The notes: a model not told the origin generated them from the letters alone. Shown: positions 40,726-50,758, counted from the stretch's first letter. The stretch: DNA of 64,000 bases from Vibrio sp. 10N (GCF_036245475.1 NZ_BTPM01000001.1:2914001-2978000), one strand, 5' to 3'. Program-made: numbers and translations.

Positions 40726-42480
40726 ATGGCAATCATTCATACCAATGGCACCGAACTCGAGCCTGTGAAAGTTCGCCCGCCACTTAATCGCAAGTTTATG
40801 ACCGCCATGGCGGTGCTGTTTCTCGTTGCGACTCATTTCTTCTGGCCAAACCCTGGTGGAACCGGGCTTGCTTTGTCGTTCAATAATACAGCTTGGATGG
40901 CATTTGCACTCGTGCTCGGCACCGGACTGTATCAACTTGGAAGCAACCAAGCACTAAAATACAGCAAGCTCACCGTTGGCCTGGGACTGGCTTGTCTGCT
41001 GATGAGTGCCCCTTTACTCTACAGTCACCCGGATATCGAAGCCGTGCTACCACGATTTATCGGTTTATGGAGTGGTTTCTTACTGTTTGTACTCTTGCAG
41101 CAGTTTCAGTTTACCAACAAGCAGAAACAGCGTTTACTGTGGTTAGTAGTACTCGCCGCCTGTATCCAGGCCTTATTTGGCTACGTTCAGTATTTCCTCC
41201 TCAGCGCCGATAATCCCCTGGGTTATGACACCGTCAGCAATCGTCCTTACGGTATTTTCCAACAGCCAAACGTCATGGCAAGCTTTCTCGCCACAGGTTT
41301 CGTGTTGTCCGGTTACCTACTGGCTAGGCAAAAGCACAAGTACAACTGGCACATCAGTGATGTCTCCATTTTGTATTTAATGCCCGTCATCGTGATACCC
41401 CTTATTGTGGTGCTGGGCTCTCGCACTGGTTGGATGGGTTCCATTGCTGGCTTTGTATTGCTTGTCCCTTACCTCTATCGTCATTCAACACGCAAGCGAC
41501 TGCGCGGCTGGACATTAGCGACACTGGCGGGTCTCACTTTGGGGCTACTGATGGGTTTTGCCAACTCAGGAAGCCAAAACCTCATTACCAATAAAGCCAA
41601 ACTCGAAGACGTGCGTTCAACGATCTACAGTCAGTCTTTGGACATGCTGATTGAAAAGCCTTTTACCGGTTACGGGTTGGGTAAATTTGAATCAAAGTAT
41701 TTGGTCTACACGGCGAGGCAGCATCAGCTCAACGACAGCTTTGCTCCCGGTATTCCGGCACTCGATCACCCTCACAACGAGCTACTGTTATGGGGTATCG
41801 AAGGGGGACTGTTGCCCATTTTAGGGATATTGTTGGCGGCACTATTCGTCGTCAGCCGCATCTACACCGCTAAACCAGGTACTCGACTGGCTATCTTTGC
41901 ACTGTTTGTACCGATTTTTCTACATAGCCAACTAGAGTATCCGTTTTATCACTCACTGATCCATTGGATCACTTTTGTGATTTTGATTTACTGGGTTGAC
42001 CAGCGTACTCCTAGACTAAAAAGCATCGCCTTCAGTAACGTGACAAAAACCGTGTGTCGCGTATTGTCACTACTGGTGCCGATTTTAATCAGCGTATACA
42101 TGATTGCTGCGTTACACACCAATTATGTACTAACGCAATTTGAAAAATCACAGCCCGTTAATGCTAGCCTGCTGGAGAAAGTGACTAATCCGGTGGTATG
42201 GAAAGACCGCTATCATTGGAACCTGTACAGCACGTACCTCAAACTTGGGCTATCCACTAACAACCCAGAATACATCCAGCCCTATATCGATTGGTCTGTT
42301 GAGGTCATTAAAAGCAAACCAAGGCCAGCTTTCTATCGTAATTTGATTTTGGCTTATCAAGGCAGTGGAGAGATCAGTAAGGCGCAGCAAGTACTGGTCG
42401 AAGCCGAGTATCTATTCCCTCAGCAACAATTTGGTTTGATTGCCGTAACGCCTGCAAGTCAGGCTAAACCGGCACAGTGA
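40726..42480 (+). CDS. pglL: PglL-type O-oligosaccharyltransferase (Wzy_C family)
   Basis: This 584-residue inner-membrane protein has about 11 helices over residues 25-465 and a C-terminal helical part (about 470-584). The family region includes GIFQQPNVMASFLATG and LDHPHNELLLWGIEGG, whose His is conserved in PglL and O-antigen ligases. Position after uvrA matches V. cholerae PglL, which moves a lipid-linked glycan onto Ser/Thr of periplasmic proteins such as pilins. The native substrate is unknown; no pilin gene is in the window. Confidence 0.87.
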   Translation: MAIIHTNGTELEPVKVRPPLNRKFMTAMAVLFLVATHFFWPNPGGTGLALSFNNTAWMAFALVLGTGLYQLGSNQALKYSKLTVGLGLACLLMSAPLLYSHPDIEAVLPRFIGLWSGFLLFVLLQQFQFTNKQKQRLLWLVVLAACIQALFGYVQYFLLSADNPLGYDTVSNRPYGIFQQPNVMASFLATGFVLSGYLLARQKHKYNWHISDVSILYLMPVIVIPLIVVLGSRTGWMGSIAGFVLLVPYLYRHSTRKRLRGWTLATLAGLTLGLLMGFANSGSQNLITNKAKLEDVRSTIYSQSLDMLIEKPFTGYGLGKFESKYLVYTARQHQLNDSFAPGIPALDHPHNELLLWGIEGGLLPILGILLAALFVVSRIYTAKPGTRLAIFALFVPIFLHSQLEYPFYHSLIHWITFVILIYWVDQRTPRLKSIAFSNVTKTVCRVLSLLVPILISVYMIAALHTNYVLTQFEKSQPVNASLLEKVTNPVVWKDRYHWNLYSTYLKLGLSTNNPEYIQPYIDWSVEVIKSKPRPAFYRNLILAYQGSGEISKAQQVLVEAEYLFPQQQFGLIAVTPASQAKPAQ

Positions 42481-42492
42481 CCAACATGAATG

Positions 42493-42524
42493 CCTCCTCG
42501 CTGGCCTCAAAACCCGCGAGGAGG
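42493..42524. other. Hairpin between convergent pglL and gspB
   Basis: CCTCCTCGC (42493-42501) and GCGAGGAGG (42516-42524) form a perfect 9-bp stem with a 14-nt loop. No U-run follows on either strand; it may still end transcription weakly from both sides. Confidence 0.5.
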
Positions 42525-42526
42525 GA

Positions 42527-43186
42527 TTATCCTCCCCACTCGTAGAGCGCAGGAATATCGATGATGTCGTTATCAAAACGGATAGTCACCGACTGGGGTT
42601 CTATCGCTAATAGTTGAACCGAATTTAAACGGTCACCTTCTTTGAGTTCTTGCCCATTGACTTTGATCCAGCGGCGATTCACATCAGAGGAGTACATGTG
42701 AGTTTGGAAGTTCAGTGCAGGTAAACGTCCTCGATAGCGTGCTTCATTGCTCTCTAGAGCAATATGGTCAACACGACTCAAACGCGGATCGGCAGGGGCA
42801 TTACTCATCGCCGCGGCGACCTTACGAGCGATCTCTGGGTCTAACCCACTCAAGTCCAGATCATCCAGCCCAAACGGCTCATCGCTGCTGCCTTGGTTTG
42901 AAGGTTGAACGGCAGCTTGCGGTACTGGTTGATTGGCAAAACCCACGTTTGACGACGCCTCAGCGACCGATGGCGTGGGTAAGGTGACCACAGCCTGAGA
43001 TTGCGCGCGCTTTGGTAGCGGTTTCAGCTCACTCAGTTTAGGGTATGGCAACAAACTGTAGGCGCTCTCAGAGCCTGTTTGTGACGATGGCGCTTGCAAA
43101 TCTAAAGGCTGTCCTGACGGCTCTGCCATCAAAGAGCTCGATAGGAATGAAGTCACCAATAGGCTCAGCGTCGTAATACGGATCAT
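42527..43186 (-). CDS. gspB: GspB, type II secretion accessory protein
   Basis: This 219-residue protein has an N-terminal hydrophobic segment (residues about 3-20, ITTLSLLVTSFLSSSLM), a Pro/Gln/Ser-rich middle and a C-terminal domain (about 140-219, HIALESNEARYRGRLPALNFQTHMY, with PQSVTIRFDNDIIDIP) typical of GspB/PulB. With GspA it helps place the GspD secretin in the outer membrane by opening peptidoglycan. Its ATG overlaps the gspA stop by 4 bases (ATGA). The N-terminus may be a cleaved signal (SLMA-EP) rather than the membrane anchor seen in Aeromonas ExeB. Confidence 0.87.
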   Translation of the reverse strand: MIRITTLSLLVTSFLSSSLMAEPSGQPLDLQAPSSQTGSESAYSLLPYPKLSELKPLPKRAQSQAVVTLPTPSVAEASSNVGFANQPVPQAAVQPSNQGSSDEPFGLDDLDLSGLDPEIARKVAAAMSNAPADPRLSRVDHIALESNEARYRGRLPALNFQTHMYSSDVNRRWIKVNGQELKEGDRLNSVQLLAIEPQSVTIRFDNDIIDIPALYEWGG

Positions 43187-44889
43187 TGAAAGGCCTCCTG
43201 CGAATCGTCCCTCTTGAGGGAAGGCGCGTCGGTTTGTGTCATTAGCTCCAATTTTTTCAACGTATTACGGCCGGCGATACCATCGACGTCCATCTTCTGC
43301 CAGCGCTGAAATAATTCCACTTTACGCTCTAACGCTTTATCAAATACGTCGCTTCCCAGCAAAGGCTCACCGAGTACTTGTGATAGTTTACTATCAAGAA
43401 TCGCTACTTCTTCACCACGTTGATTCAAACGCAGTGTCGTATAAATTTCACGCTGCCAAATCGAGTAATATTCACCAGTCCACAAAGACTCAAGCCAGCC
43501 CTTTGGCATAACAATACGATCACGCCCATTGAGCACTTCCACCTCATCACCTTTGACGCGATACAATACTACGTAACTTTCATCACCAAGATGATACAGG
43601 GGCATCACGACGGGTAGGTTTTGTTCAATGATTTGCTCTAAGGTGCCCAAGTACTTTTGACATTGGAACAAGCTGTTTGAACCCGATTCACACATACCAT
43701 CAAGTACACCCGCTTGATAACCCCATACCGCATAAAGCTCTTGAATAGCAGCAATCTTGTCATCACGCTTAAACAGCGATTGCATAAGCTCAACTGGATA
43801 TTGTGACTGAGCTACCGGTGATGTCGCTGGGGTGTTCGAAACAGGCTTTTCGACAACAGGGGCACTCACCACAGGGAGTGACGCCGGTGTGTCATTATTT
43901 AACGCCTCACTCTCCTGAATCCTATCTTCTTGTTTCAGTGTTTGCTGTGCCCACAGCAAGGCCTCTTCGCCCTTCCAATAGAGCCCTGCCGCCACCGTGA
44001 TACCGAGCAATGCTGGAAGCGCATAATGACTGATGGCCTGTTGTACTGCCGATGTAGATTCACTGTTTCCAACGCCAGGTGCTTGAAAAGAGAGAATGTC
44101 CTCACACGCTTTGTGAGCCGTGGATTTCGAGACTCGCTTCTCACCGGAGTGATAAGCGTATTGTAATGCTTTATCACCAATTAAGTTGATCAGTCGCGGA
44201 ATACCTTGGCTGGCTTTATTGATCACCGCTACCGCTGACTTACTGAACAATGCAGCTTCTCCACCCGCGGTAGATAAACGAAACTCAATATACTGACGAG
44301 TTTCACCTTCCGAGAGTGGTAATAAGTGATAACGTCCAGTAATACGCTGAGCGAGCTGACGAAGCTGCGTGGTGCGCAGTTTCTGTTGCAGCTCTGGCTG
44401 ACCGATCAGCAGCACTTTTAGTAATTTGCGATCATCCGTTTCTAGGTTGGTTAACAATCGAAGCTGCTCGAGTACTTCCGCAGATAGATGCTGCGCTTCA
44501 TCGATCACAACGAGCGTATTGATGCCTTGCTGTTCATTATCTTGAAGATACTGGTAAATCGCTTGGCTTAGCTGCTTGAGAGAAGCTTGTGGCGGATAAG
44601 CAATAGCGAACTCATCACAGATTGCTTCTAACAAATCCTGACTGGAAAAAGTTGGATTAAGAATTAACCCCGAAGCGGTTTTGTCGTCCAATGACGCTAA
44701 CATGGCTTTTGCCACTGTGGTTTTGCCGGTTCCTACCTCACCAGTAAGCATAGCAAATCCGCCGCCCTGTCCAAGGCCAGCCTGAAGATGCTGCATCGCT
44801 TCACGATGTCGTTGACTCAAAAACAGATAGCGCGAGCTAGGTACGATCGAAAACGGTACCTCTAGAAAGCCGAAATAATCCTTATACAT
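43183..44889 (-). CDS. gspA: GspA, AAA+ ATPase with peptidoglycan-binding domain
   Basis: This 568-residue protein has a cytoplasmic AAA+ domain with Walker A GEVGTGKTT (50-58) and Walker B LVVIDEAQHL. One membrane helix follows near 290 (ALPALLGITVAAGLYW), then a periplasmic C39-peptidase-like domain (about 370-480) and a C-terminal peptidoglycan-binding domain (about 500-550, ELFQRWQKMDVDGIAG). It is the ExeA-type partner of GspB. It is transcribed away from cca and coupled to gspB. Confidence 0.93.
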   Translation of the reverse strand: MYKDYFGFLEVPFSIVPSSRYLFLSQRHREAMQHLQAGLGQGGGFAMLTGEVGTGKTTVAKAMLASLDDKTASGLILNPTFSSQDLLEAICDEFAIAYPPQASLKQLSQAIYQYLQDNEQQGINTLVVIDEAQHLSAEVLEQLRLLTNLETDDRKLLKVLLIGQPELQQKLRTTQLRQLAQRITGRYHLLPLSEGETRQYIEFRLSTAGGEAALFSKSAVAVINKASQGIPRLINLIGDKALQYAYHSGEKRVSKSTAHKACEDILSFQAPGVGNSESTSAVQQAISHYALPALLGITVAAGLYWKGEEALLWAQQTLKQEDRIQESEALNNDTPASLPVVSAPVVEKPVSNTPATSPVAQSQYPVELMQSLFKRDDKIAAIQELYAVWGYQAGVLDGMCESGSNSLFQCQKYLGTLEQIIEQNLPVVMPLYHLGDESYVVLYRVKGDEVEVLNGRDRIVMPKGWLESLWTGEYYSIWQREIYTTLRLNQRGEEVAILDSKLSQVLGEPLLGSDVFDKALERKVELFQRWQKMDVDGIAGRNTLKKLELMTQTDAPSLKRDDSQEAFQ

Positions 44890-44920
44890 GGGTTAACCTT
44901 ACAATATCAGTCAAAGCAAA

Positions 44921-44933
44921 GTACCATTGGTAC
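44921..44933. promoter_or_regulatory. Palindrome in gspA/cca intergenic region
   Basis: GTACCA-T-TGGTAC is a perfect inverted repeat in the 85-base gap between divergent gspA and cca. It could be an operator; no known consensus was recognised. Confidence 0.35.
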
Positions 44934-44974
44934 ACAGTAATGCCAACGGCTAAGTAGTAAAAAGGGGAGCCAAT

Positions 44975-46201
44975 TTGCAAGTCTATCTTGTTGGGGGCGC
45001 AGTGCGTGACCAGTTGCTTAATATTGAGGTCTATGACAAAGATTGGGTCGTAGTTGGCGCTACGCCTGAGCAGATGCTCAAACAAGGCTACCAAGCGGTT
45101 GGTAAAGAGTTTCCGGTTTTTCTTCACCCAAAGACCAAGCAAGAGCACGCTTTAGCACGAACCGAACGCAAATCAGGTAAAGGCTACACAGGTTTTGAAT
45201 GCTTCTCTTCCCCAGACGTCACACTTGAACAAGACCTGATGCGCCGCGATCTGACCATCAATGCCATCGCTCAGGATGATGATGGCAACCTGATTGACCC
45301 TTACCATGGTCAGCGTGATTTGGAGCAGCGAGTGTTACGCCACGTCTCCCCTGCCTTTAGTGAAGATCCACTACGCGTGCTACGGGTGGCTCGATTCGCC
45401 GCTAAACTAGCGCATCTCGGCTTTCATGTAGCGCCGCAGACCATGGCACTAATGCGTGACATGGTGAAGCAAGGAGAACTTGAGCACCTTACTGCTGAGC
45501 GAGTATGGCAAGAGTGGCATAAGTCCCTCACTACTTCCTCTCCGGAGGTTTTTCTCGACATTCTGCGTCAATGCGGCGCACTCAAGGTGGTACTTCCAGA
45601 GTTAGACGCGCTGTTTGGCGTCCCACAACCAGAACAATGGCACCCCGAAATCGATACTGGTATTCACACCCTTATGGTGGCGAAGCAAGCCGCTCAATTG
45701 AGTGCCCTCACCACGGTTCGATTTGCCGCACAAGTGCATGACTTAGGCAAAGCACTGACACCAAAAGAGGAGTGGCCAAGCCACAAACTGCATACCCATA
45801 CGGGCCAAAAAGTGATTAAAGCGCTGTGCGCCCGAGTGCGAGTCCCCAATGACTACCGAGATTTAGCGGTTGCGGTCTGTGCCCAACACTCAAATGTTCA
45901 TCGTGCGTTTGAGCTCAAGCCGAGTACGTTCGTGAAGATTTTTGCCAAGCTCGATGTCTGGCGTAAGCCAGAAAAGCTAGAACAAGTGCTGCTGTGCTGC
46001 CAAGCGGATCATCAGGGAAGAAAAGGACTAGAAAGGGAAGCCTACCCGCAGGCAGAGCGTTTCATGCGTGCTTACCAAGCGGCCATCAATGTCGATGTAC
46101 AAGCGATTATTAGCGATGGGTTCAAAGGCAAGACTATAAAAGATGAACTCGACAAACGCCGAGCTCAAGCGATCGAAATGGAACTAGGACCTAGAGCTTA
46201 G
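44975..46201 (+). CDS. cca: CCA-adding enzyme (tRNA nucleotidyltransferase with HD domain)
   Basis: This 408-residue protein starts with TTG at 44975, supported by AAGGGGAG (44962-44969) five bases before it and the family N-terminus [10 protein letters not shown]. The nucleotidyltransferase site has GGAVRD (7-12) and DKD (21-23); [13 protein letters not shown] is conserved. The HD domain has HDLGK and is typical of the multifunctional enzyme with phosphatase and phosphodiesterase activity. It builds and repairs the CCA end of tRNA. Confidence 0.97.
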   Translation: MQVYLVGGAVRDQLLNIEVYDKDWVVVGATPEQMLKQGYQAVGKEFPVFLHPKTKQEHALARTERKSGKGYTGFECFSSPDVTLEQDLMRRDLTINAIAQDDDGNLIDPYHGQRDLEQRVLRHVSPAFSEDPLRVLRVARFAAKLAHLGFHVAPQTMALMRDMVKQGELEHLTAERVWQEWHKSLTTSSPEVFLDILRQCGALKVVLPELDALFGVPQPEQWHPEIDTGIHTLMVAKQAAQLSALTTVRFAAQVHDLGKALTPKEEWPSHKLHTHTGQKVIKALCARVRVPNDYRDLAVAVCAQHSNVHRAFELKPSTFVKIFAKLDVWRKPEKLEQVLLCCQADHQGRKGLEREAYPQAERFMRAYQAAINVDVQAIISDGFKGKTIKDELDKRRAQAIEMELGPRA

Positions 46202-46214
46202 GTCCTTGGTCAGT
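46187..46214 (+). terminator. Terminator overlapping the cca stop codon
   Basis: GGACCTA (46187-46193), a GAGCT loop and TAGGTCC (46199-46205) form a stem that contains the cca TAG. A weak T-rich tail follows. It separates cca from the convergent uppP. Confidence 0.5.
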
Positions 46215-46217
46215 TTT

Positions 46218-47021
46218 CTAGCTCATTAGCAGGAATGCAAATAGGCCGAATCCTAGGATCAATCGATAGATAACAAACGGTGTCATACCCATGCGTGAAA
46301 TCAGCTTCAGGAAGAAGTGAATACAGATGTACGCACTGACAAATGACACCGCAATACCGGTAAGCAAGAAGCCAACATGGATAGGCTCAGTGCCTGTCAC
46401 TAGCTTAAGGCCAAGGTAAGCACCCGCCAGTGTAATAATAGGAATCGACATTAAGAAAGAAAAACGCGCTGCGGCTTCACGAGTAAAGCCTAGGTAAAGC
46501 GCTGCAGTAATGGTCGCGCCAGAGCGTGACGTACCAGGAATGATCGCCATTGCTTGCGCCAAACCGATGAACAAGGCTTTTTTCCAGCCCGCTTGATACT
46601 CATCACCCGCAAGCTTGGCGTTTTTATCTACCCACCACAGTAATAGGCCGAATACGATAGTGGTGGTCGCAATCACGTAGGCACTGCGTAAATACAGCTC
46701 GATGATGTCTTTCATCAGTAGGCCAAAGATACAAGCTGGAATCGTCGCCAGTACAATCATCCACGCCAGCTTGGCCTCTTTACTGCGCTCACCTTTGAAT
46801 ATAGAGCCAAACAGAGCCCCAAATAAGGTCACCACTTCCTTACGGAAATAGATCACCACTGCTGCCAAGGTACCCACGTGTACGGCAACATCAAAGGCTA
46901 ACCCTTGGTCTTCCCAGCCCAAAATAGCGGAAGGCAAAATCAGGTGAGCCGAGCTAGAAATAGGCAAGAATTCGGTAAACCCTTGCACCAGTGCCAAAAT
47001 AAAGGCTTCAAAATAACTCAT
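46218..47021 (-). CDS. uppP: UppP (BacA), undecaprenyl-diphosphate phosphatase
   Basis: This 267-residue membrane protein has about eight helices and both signature motifs: [11 protein letters not shown] near the N-terminus and [10 protein letters not shown] in the middle. It converts undecaprenyl diphosphate to the monophosphate carrier used for peptidoglycan and other envelope glycans, and gives bacitracin resistance. It is 16 bases after folK on the same strand, so co-transcription with folB-folK is likely. Confidence 0.97.
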   Translation of the reverse strand: MSYFEAFILALVQGFTEFLPISSSAHLILPSAILGWEDQGLAFDVAVHVGTLAAVVIYFRKEVVTLFGALFGSIFKGERSKEAKLAWMIVLATIPACIFGLLMKDIIELYLRSAYVIATTTIVFGLLLWWVDKNAKLAGDEYQAGWKKALFIGLAQAMAIIPGTSRSGATITAALYLGFTREAAARFSFLMSIPIITLAGAYLGLKLVTGTEPIHVGFLLTGIAVSFVSAYICIHFFLKLISRMGMTPFVIYRLILGFGLFAFLLMS

Positions 47022-47037
47022 GTTTAACTACTACCAA

Positions 47038-47520
47038 CTAAAATTGAAAATCGATTCTTTTCAGCGAGCCCACATCAGACATGGTCTCTAAGATCTGTTT
47101 TATGGTTCGTCCATCTTGAGGAATCACCAACTGCGGGTCGAGATCATACAGCGGCTGTGTGACAAAGGAATATTTAAATATATCTTCGCGGGGCAACAGC
47201 GGTTTTTTTTGTGAGATTTCTTTTCCATACAACAAGATATCTAAATCGAGTGTGCGATCTTGAAACTTCGCGGCATCAACAGCGCGTCCCCATTTCACCT
47301 CAATATTTTTGAGTGCTGTCGACAGCTCATCTAAAGCCAGATCAGTATCGAGCCTTGCGACCATGTTAAAGAATTCATTGCCCTCAAAGCCAAAGGACTC
47401 ACATGCATACACGGGTGACAAAGCCAAGTTAACGCCGATAGCGTTTAACTCTTGGTATGCCGCTTTGATGTGTTTCTCGCGCTCCACATTGGTGCCGATG
47501 CCAATGTAGGTGGTGATCAT
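47038..47520 (-). CDS. folK: FolK, HPPK of folate synthesis
   Basis: This 160-residue 6-hydroxymethyl-7,8-dihydropterin pyrophosphokinase has YIGIGTNVEREKHI at the start and DRTLDLDILLYG with the two magnesium-binding Asp residues. The enzyme transfers pyrophosphate from ATP to the pterin. Its ATG overlaps the folB stop as ATGA, joining two neighbouring steps of folate synthesis. Vibrio also has a folK next to panB elsewhere, so this may be a second copy; that cannot be seen here. Confidence 0.93.
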   Translation of the reverse strand: MITTYIGIGTNVEREKHIKAAYQELNAIGVNLALSPVYACESFGFEGNEFFNMVARLDTDLALDELSTALKNIEVKWGRAVDAAKFQDRTLDLDILLYGKEISQKKPLLPREDIFKYSFVTQPLYDLDPQLVIPQDGRTIKQILETMSDVGSLKRIDFQF

Positions 47521-47876
47521 GCCTGACCTCGTTCAATCACCACACCAACGCTTTTCGCTTGTGGCACCGCGCCTGGTTTCGCCAAGCGGATTTTGACCCA
47601 TGGCACATTGAACTGCTGTTGAATGATCGCAGCGACTTCTTCCGCGACACGTTCAACCAGTAAGAAGCGGCCGTTTTCAATGTGATTGAGCACTGCTTCG
47701 CTCACTTTGGAGTAATCTAAAGCATCGGCAACATCGTCACTTTTCCCTGCTGGCGCATTGTCGTGTGCCATTTCGATATCAAGAATAAGCTTTTGTTTAA
47801 TCTCTTGTTCCCAGTCATACACCCCAATGGTAGTGATCACTTCGAGCTGCTCAATGAATACTTTATCCAATGCCAT
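47517..47876 (-). CDS. folB: FolB, dihydroneopterin aldolase
   Basis: The ATG at 47876, with AAGGA a few bases before it, gives 119 residues (E. coli 122). It begins MALDKVFIEQLEVITTIGVYDWE, with conserved Glu in VYDWEQ and Lys in VKIRLAKPGA. It cleaves dihydroneopterin to hydroxymethyl-dihydropterin. A longer frame to 47909 has no family match. It is first in folB-folK-uppP, divergent from plsY. Confidence 0.95.
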   Translation of the reverse strand: MALDKVFIEQLEVITTIGVYDWEQEIKQKLILDIEMAHDNAPAGKSDDVADALDYSKVSEAVLNHIENGRFLLVERVAEEVAAIIQQQFNVPWVKIRLAKPGAVPQAKSVGVVIERGQA

Positions 47877-47982
47877 GATTTGTCCTTTGATTAGAGGTCG
47901 GATACCCATTTGTTGGGAAAAAACGTACTATTTTCGTTATGATATCAGTCCCTATGGATAATTTCTTGCGAAAAGGGTTCCA

Positions 47983-48579
47983 ATGACACCAATAGCACTC
48001 GCTATGATTATTACAGCTTACTTACTCGGCTCTGTGTCGAGTGCTGTACTGATCTGTCGTTTACTGCGGCTACCCGATCCAAGAACGGTCGGATCCAACA
48101 ATCCTGGCGCGACCAATGTACTGCGCAGTGGAGGCAAAGGGGCAGCCGTTGCGGTACTTCTCTGTGACATGCTTAAAGGCACCATTCCGGTCTGGAGTGG
48201 TTACTATTTAGGTATCGACGCTGTTGTTTTAGGTGTGATTGCCATCGCAGCTTGCTTGGGACACATGTACCCACTGTTTTTCCATTTTAAAGGCGGTAAA
48301 GGCGTCGCCACAGCACTGGGAGCCATTGCGCCTATTGGTTGGGATTTAACGGGACTGATTACAGGAACTTGGCTATTGGTGGCGGCGTTATTTCGCTACT
48401 CATCGTTAGCCGCAATCGTGACGGTACTTATGGCTCCGGTCTACACCTGGATGGCGCGACCTTTATTCACTTTTCCAGTGGCAATGCTTAGCTGTCTTAT
48501 TCTGCTAAGGCATCATCAAAACATTCGCAGACTGTTTGAAGGCACGGAGCCCAAGCTAGGCAAGAAAAAGACCTCATAG
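47983..48579 (+). CDS. plsY: PlsY, acyl-phosphate:glycerol-3-phosphate acyltransferase
   Basis: This 198-residue membrane protein has five or so helices and the three family motifs: [12 protein letters not shown] (about 37-48), [12 protein letters not shown] (about 104-115), and a C-terminal part with [18 protein letters not shown]. It makes lysophosphatidate with acyl phosphate from PlsX in phospholipid synthesis. It has its own promoter region shared with folB and ends at a strong terminator. Confidence 0.96.
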   Translation: MTPIALAMIITAYLLGSVSSAVLICRLLRLPDPRTVGSNNPGATNVLRSGGKGAAVAVLLCDMLKGTIPVWSGYYLGIDAVVLGVIAIAACLGHMYPLFFHFKGGKGVATALGAIAPIGWDLTGLITGTWLLVAALFRYSSLAAIVTVLMAPVYTWMARPLFTFPVAMLSCLILLRHHQNIRRLFEGTEPKLGKKKTS

Positions 48580-48625
48580 CGTCCCGTGCTCAAATAAGAA
48601 AGCGTTAAGAAAACCGTCTCCAAAT

Positions 48626-48655
48626 AAAAAGAGCAGCCTGTGGCTGCTCTTTTTA
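48626..48655. terminator. Bidirectional terminator between plsY and hydrolase gene
   Basis: GAGCAGCC (48631-48638), a TGT loop and GGCTGCTC (48642-48649) are flanked by five A and five T, so both convergent genes can end here. Confidence 0.92.
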
Positions 48656-48673
48656 TTAACTCATGAATTGCGA

Positions 48674-49486
48674 CTAAGCATGCTGCGATAAAAAGTCACT
48701 CAACATCGCCGTGACGTAGTCAGGTTGCTCTAAGTTACTAATGTGCCCAGCTGAAGGGATCACATTGATCGTACTTCCGGTGATCAGATCATTCATTAAG
48801 TAAGACTCAAGCACTGGACGCGGCTTGTCCTCGGCACCAACGGCAATAAGGGTCGGCAACGCAAACTTCTCAATCTCATCGCACAAATCACGGCGGCCAA
48901 ATACCATTCGACCGATTCGCGCTATCTGTTCTGCTTGCTCACCAGAGAGAGCCGCCAACTTGGATTCAAAACTGGCAACTAACTTAGCATTATCCTGCTT
49001 GGCATTATTGGCAAAGAACAGAGGAGCAACTGCTTCTACGATTGGGGCGGGTACCATTTTAAGTTCAGAAATCGTCGCCAGCATTGAGAAATATTTCGCG
49101 TGCGCCACTTCTGGCTCAAGGCCCACAAATGTATCCATCAACACCAAGCTTTTAACTCGTGACGGTGCTAGCGCCGTGAGCTCAGAGCCCCACATACCAC
49201 CAACGGATAGGCCAACGATTGAAAAGGTTTCAATGCCAAGTTCATCCATCAACGCCAGTAAGTGCTTAGCATAATCCGCAAGGTTACTCATTGACGCTGG
49301 TGCCGCCTGCGACTGTCCGTGCGCCCACAAATCAGGAACGATACAACGATAGTGTTGACTTAGCGCGTCGATTTGCGGCTGCCACATCTGGCTGTCCCAC
49401 AAATAGCTGTGGCCAAACAGAATGACCGGTCCTTCACCGACATCCTGATACGCCATGACTTGTCCATCAATAGTAAATTGCTTCAT
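48674..49486 (-). CDS. Alpha/beta-fold hydrolase
   Basis: This 270-residue protein has the nucleophile elbow GLSVGG (S94), an oxyanion-region HSYLWDSQMW, a late Asp in VGAEDKPRP and the catalytic His in SAGHISNLEQP (H248). The form is close to lactonase/esterase-type hydrolases such as the PcaD group, but no substrate can be assigned. There is no signal peptide, so it is cytoplasmic. It is a lone gene between the plsY terminator and tsaD. Confidence 0.85.
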   Translation of the reverse strand: MKQFTIDGQVMAYQDVGEGPVILFGHSYLWDSQMWQPQIDALSQHYRCIVPDLWAHGQSQAAPASMSNLADYAKHLLALMDELGIETFSIVGLSVGGMWGSELTALAPSRVKSLVLMDTFVGLEPEVAHAKYFSMLATISELKMVPAPIVEAVAPLFFANNAKQDNAKLVASFESKLAALSGEQAEQIARIGRMVFGRRDLCDEIEKFALPTLIAVGAEDKPRPVLESYLMNDLITGSTINVIPSAGHISNLEQPDYVTAMLSDFLSQHA

Positions 49487-49587
49487 GTTGCTCTATTCCC
49501 TAATCAATAATAACCAATACGTTGTTAACCTAGACTCTAGCACGGTCTGTCAGTCACGAGCTTTAGGAGTTTTGTGAGAAAGTGTCA

Positions 49588-49613
49588 TTAAAAAAGGCCA
49601 CTTACGTGACCTT
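49588..49613 (-). terminator. Terminator of tsaD
   Basis: On the minus strand, AAGGTCAC and GTGGCCTT (one U-G pair in RNA) form an 8-bp stem with a 4-nt loop, followed by six U. It starts a few bases after the tsaD stop. Confidence 0.78.
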
Positions 49614-49618
49614 CATTA

Positions 49619-50638
49619 CTAGCCTTTGATCGGGCTTAGCTGATCAATTGGCCAGCGCGGTGTCGCTTCAACTGAAAGCTCAGCGGCTTCACCATTTTTC
49701 AAACGCTGCATACCCGCATAGGCAATCATCGCACCGTTGTCGGTACAGAATTCCGTGCGCGGATAGTAAACTTCACCACCCATCTTATTGGCTAACGCTT
49801 CCAGCTCTTTACGCAAGAAACGGTTAGCACTCACGCCACCAGCAATCACGATGCGTTTCATACCGGTTTGCTTAAGTGCGCGCTTACATTTGATCGCTAA
49901 CGTCTCACATACTGCTTCTTGGAATGCATAAGCGATATCAGCACGAGTTTGCTCGCTGTCATCGTTAGCAGCAATGGTATTCGCAGCAAAGGTTTTAAGA
50001 CCTGAGAAGCTCATGTCTAGACCAGGACGATCCGTCATCGGGCGTGGGAACTTAAAGCGGCCTGGCGTGCCTTTATCAGCAAGCTTAGACAGCAGCGGAC
50101 CACCTGGGTAATCAAGCCCCATCAGTTTTGCCGTTTTATCAAACGCTTCGCCTGCAGCATCATCAATAGACTCACCAAGGATCTGATATTCACCGATGCC
50201 TTTAACTTCAACGATCATGCTATGACCACCAGACACCAACAGTGCCACAAATGGGAATGGCGGTGGATTGTCCTCAAGCATAGGCGCTAGAAGATGGCCT
50301 TCCATATGGTGCACAGGTACCGCTGGCACGCCCCAAGCGTAAGCAATGCTGCGGCCGATGGTTGTCCCTACTAATAATGCCCCAACCAAGCCCGGACCTG
50401 CGGTATACGCCACGCCATCGATGTCTTTTGGAGTAAGATCCGCGTCTGCGAGTGCTTTTTTGATCAATGGGATCGTTTTTTTCACGTGATCGCGTGATGC
50501 CAATTCAGGAACCACACCGCCGTAATCGGCGTGCAGTTTTACCTGGCTATAAAGTTGATGAGACAACAGTCCTTTCTCATCATCATAGATTGCGATGCCA
50601 GTTTCATCACAAGAGGTTTCAATACCTAGAATGCGCAT
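49619..50638 (-). CDS. tsaD: TsaD (YgjD/Gcp), tRNA threonylcarbamoyladenosine transferase subunit
   Basis: This 339-residue ASKHA-fold protein starts [19 protein letters not shown]. Metal-binding H111 and H115 lie in HHMEGH, and [10 protein letters not shown] and [12 protein letters not shown] are intact. With TsaB and TsaE it moves threonylcarbamoyl to A37 of tRNAs that read ANN codons. It is divergent from rpsU, the arrangement found across gammaproteobacteria. Confidence 0.98.
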   Translation of the reverse strand: MRILGIETSCDETGIAIYDDEKGLLSHQLYSQVKLHADYGGVVPELASRDHVKKTIPLIKKALADADLTPKDIDGVAYTAGPGLVGALLVGTTIGRSIAYAWGVPAVPVHHMEGHLLAPMLEDNPPPFPFVALLVSGGHSMIVEVKGIGEYQILGESIDDAAGEAFDKTAKLMGLDYPGGPLLSKLADKGTPGRFKFPRPMTDRPGLDMSFSGLKTFAANTIAANDDSEQTRADIAYAFQEAVCETLAIKCKRALKQTGMKRIVIAGGVSANRFLRKELEALANKMGGEVYYPRTEFCTDNGAMIAYAGMQRLKNGEAAELSVEATPRWPIDQLSPIKG

Positions 50639-50728
50639 ATTGTTCTCGACTTATTTCGAAATTGGCGCAATATTACCGCGTCATGGGCTCGCAAACAAAT
50701 TTTGTACAAGAGATAGGCGACAAAGTAC

Positions 50729-50758
50729 TTTACAAAGCCCTAGGGATCGGATTAAAAT
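50729..50758 (+). promoter_or_regulatory. Sigma70 promoter for rpsU-yqeY-dnaG-rpoD
   Basis: TTTACA (50729-50734) and TAAAAT (50753-50758) are 18 bases apart, both one base from consensus. The start point would be near 50765, about 115 bases before rpsU. Confidence 0.6.

Noticed and set aside
43700..44060. Possible loss of a functional peptidase in GspA
   Set aside because: The C39-like domain of GspA proteins is normally without protease activity, so missing catalytic residues there are not an anomaly.
47913..47943. plsY promoter TTGGGA/TATGAT
   Set aside because: The 19-base spacing and weak -35 make it too uncertain to list.
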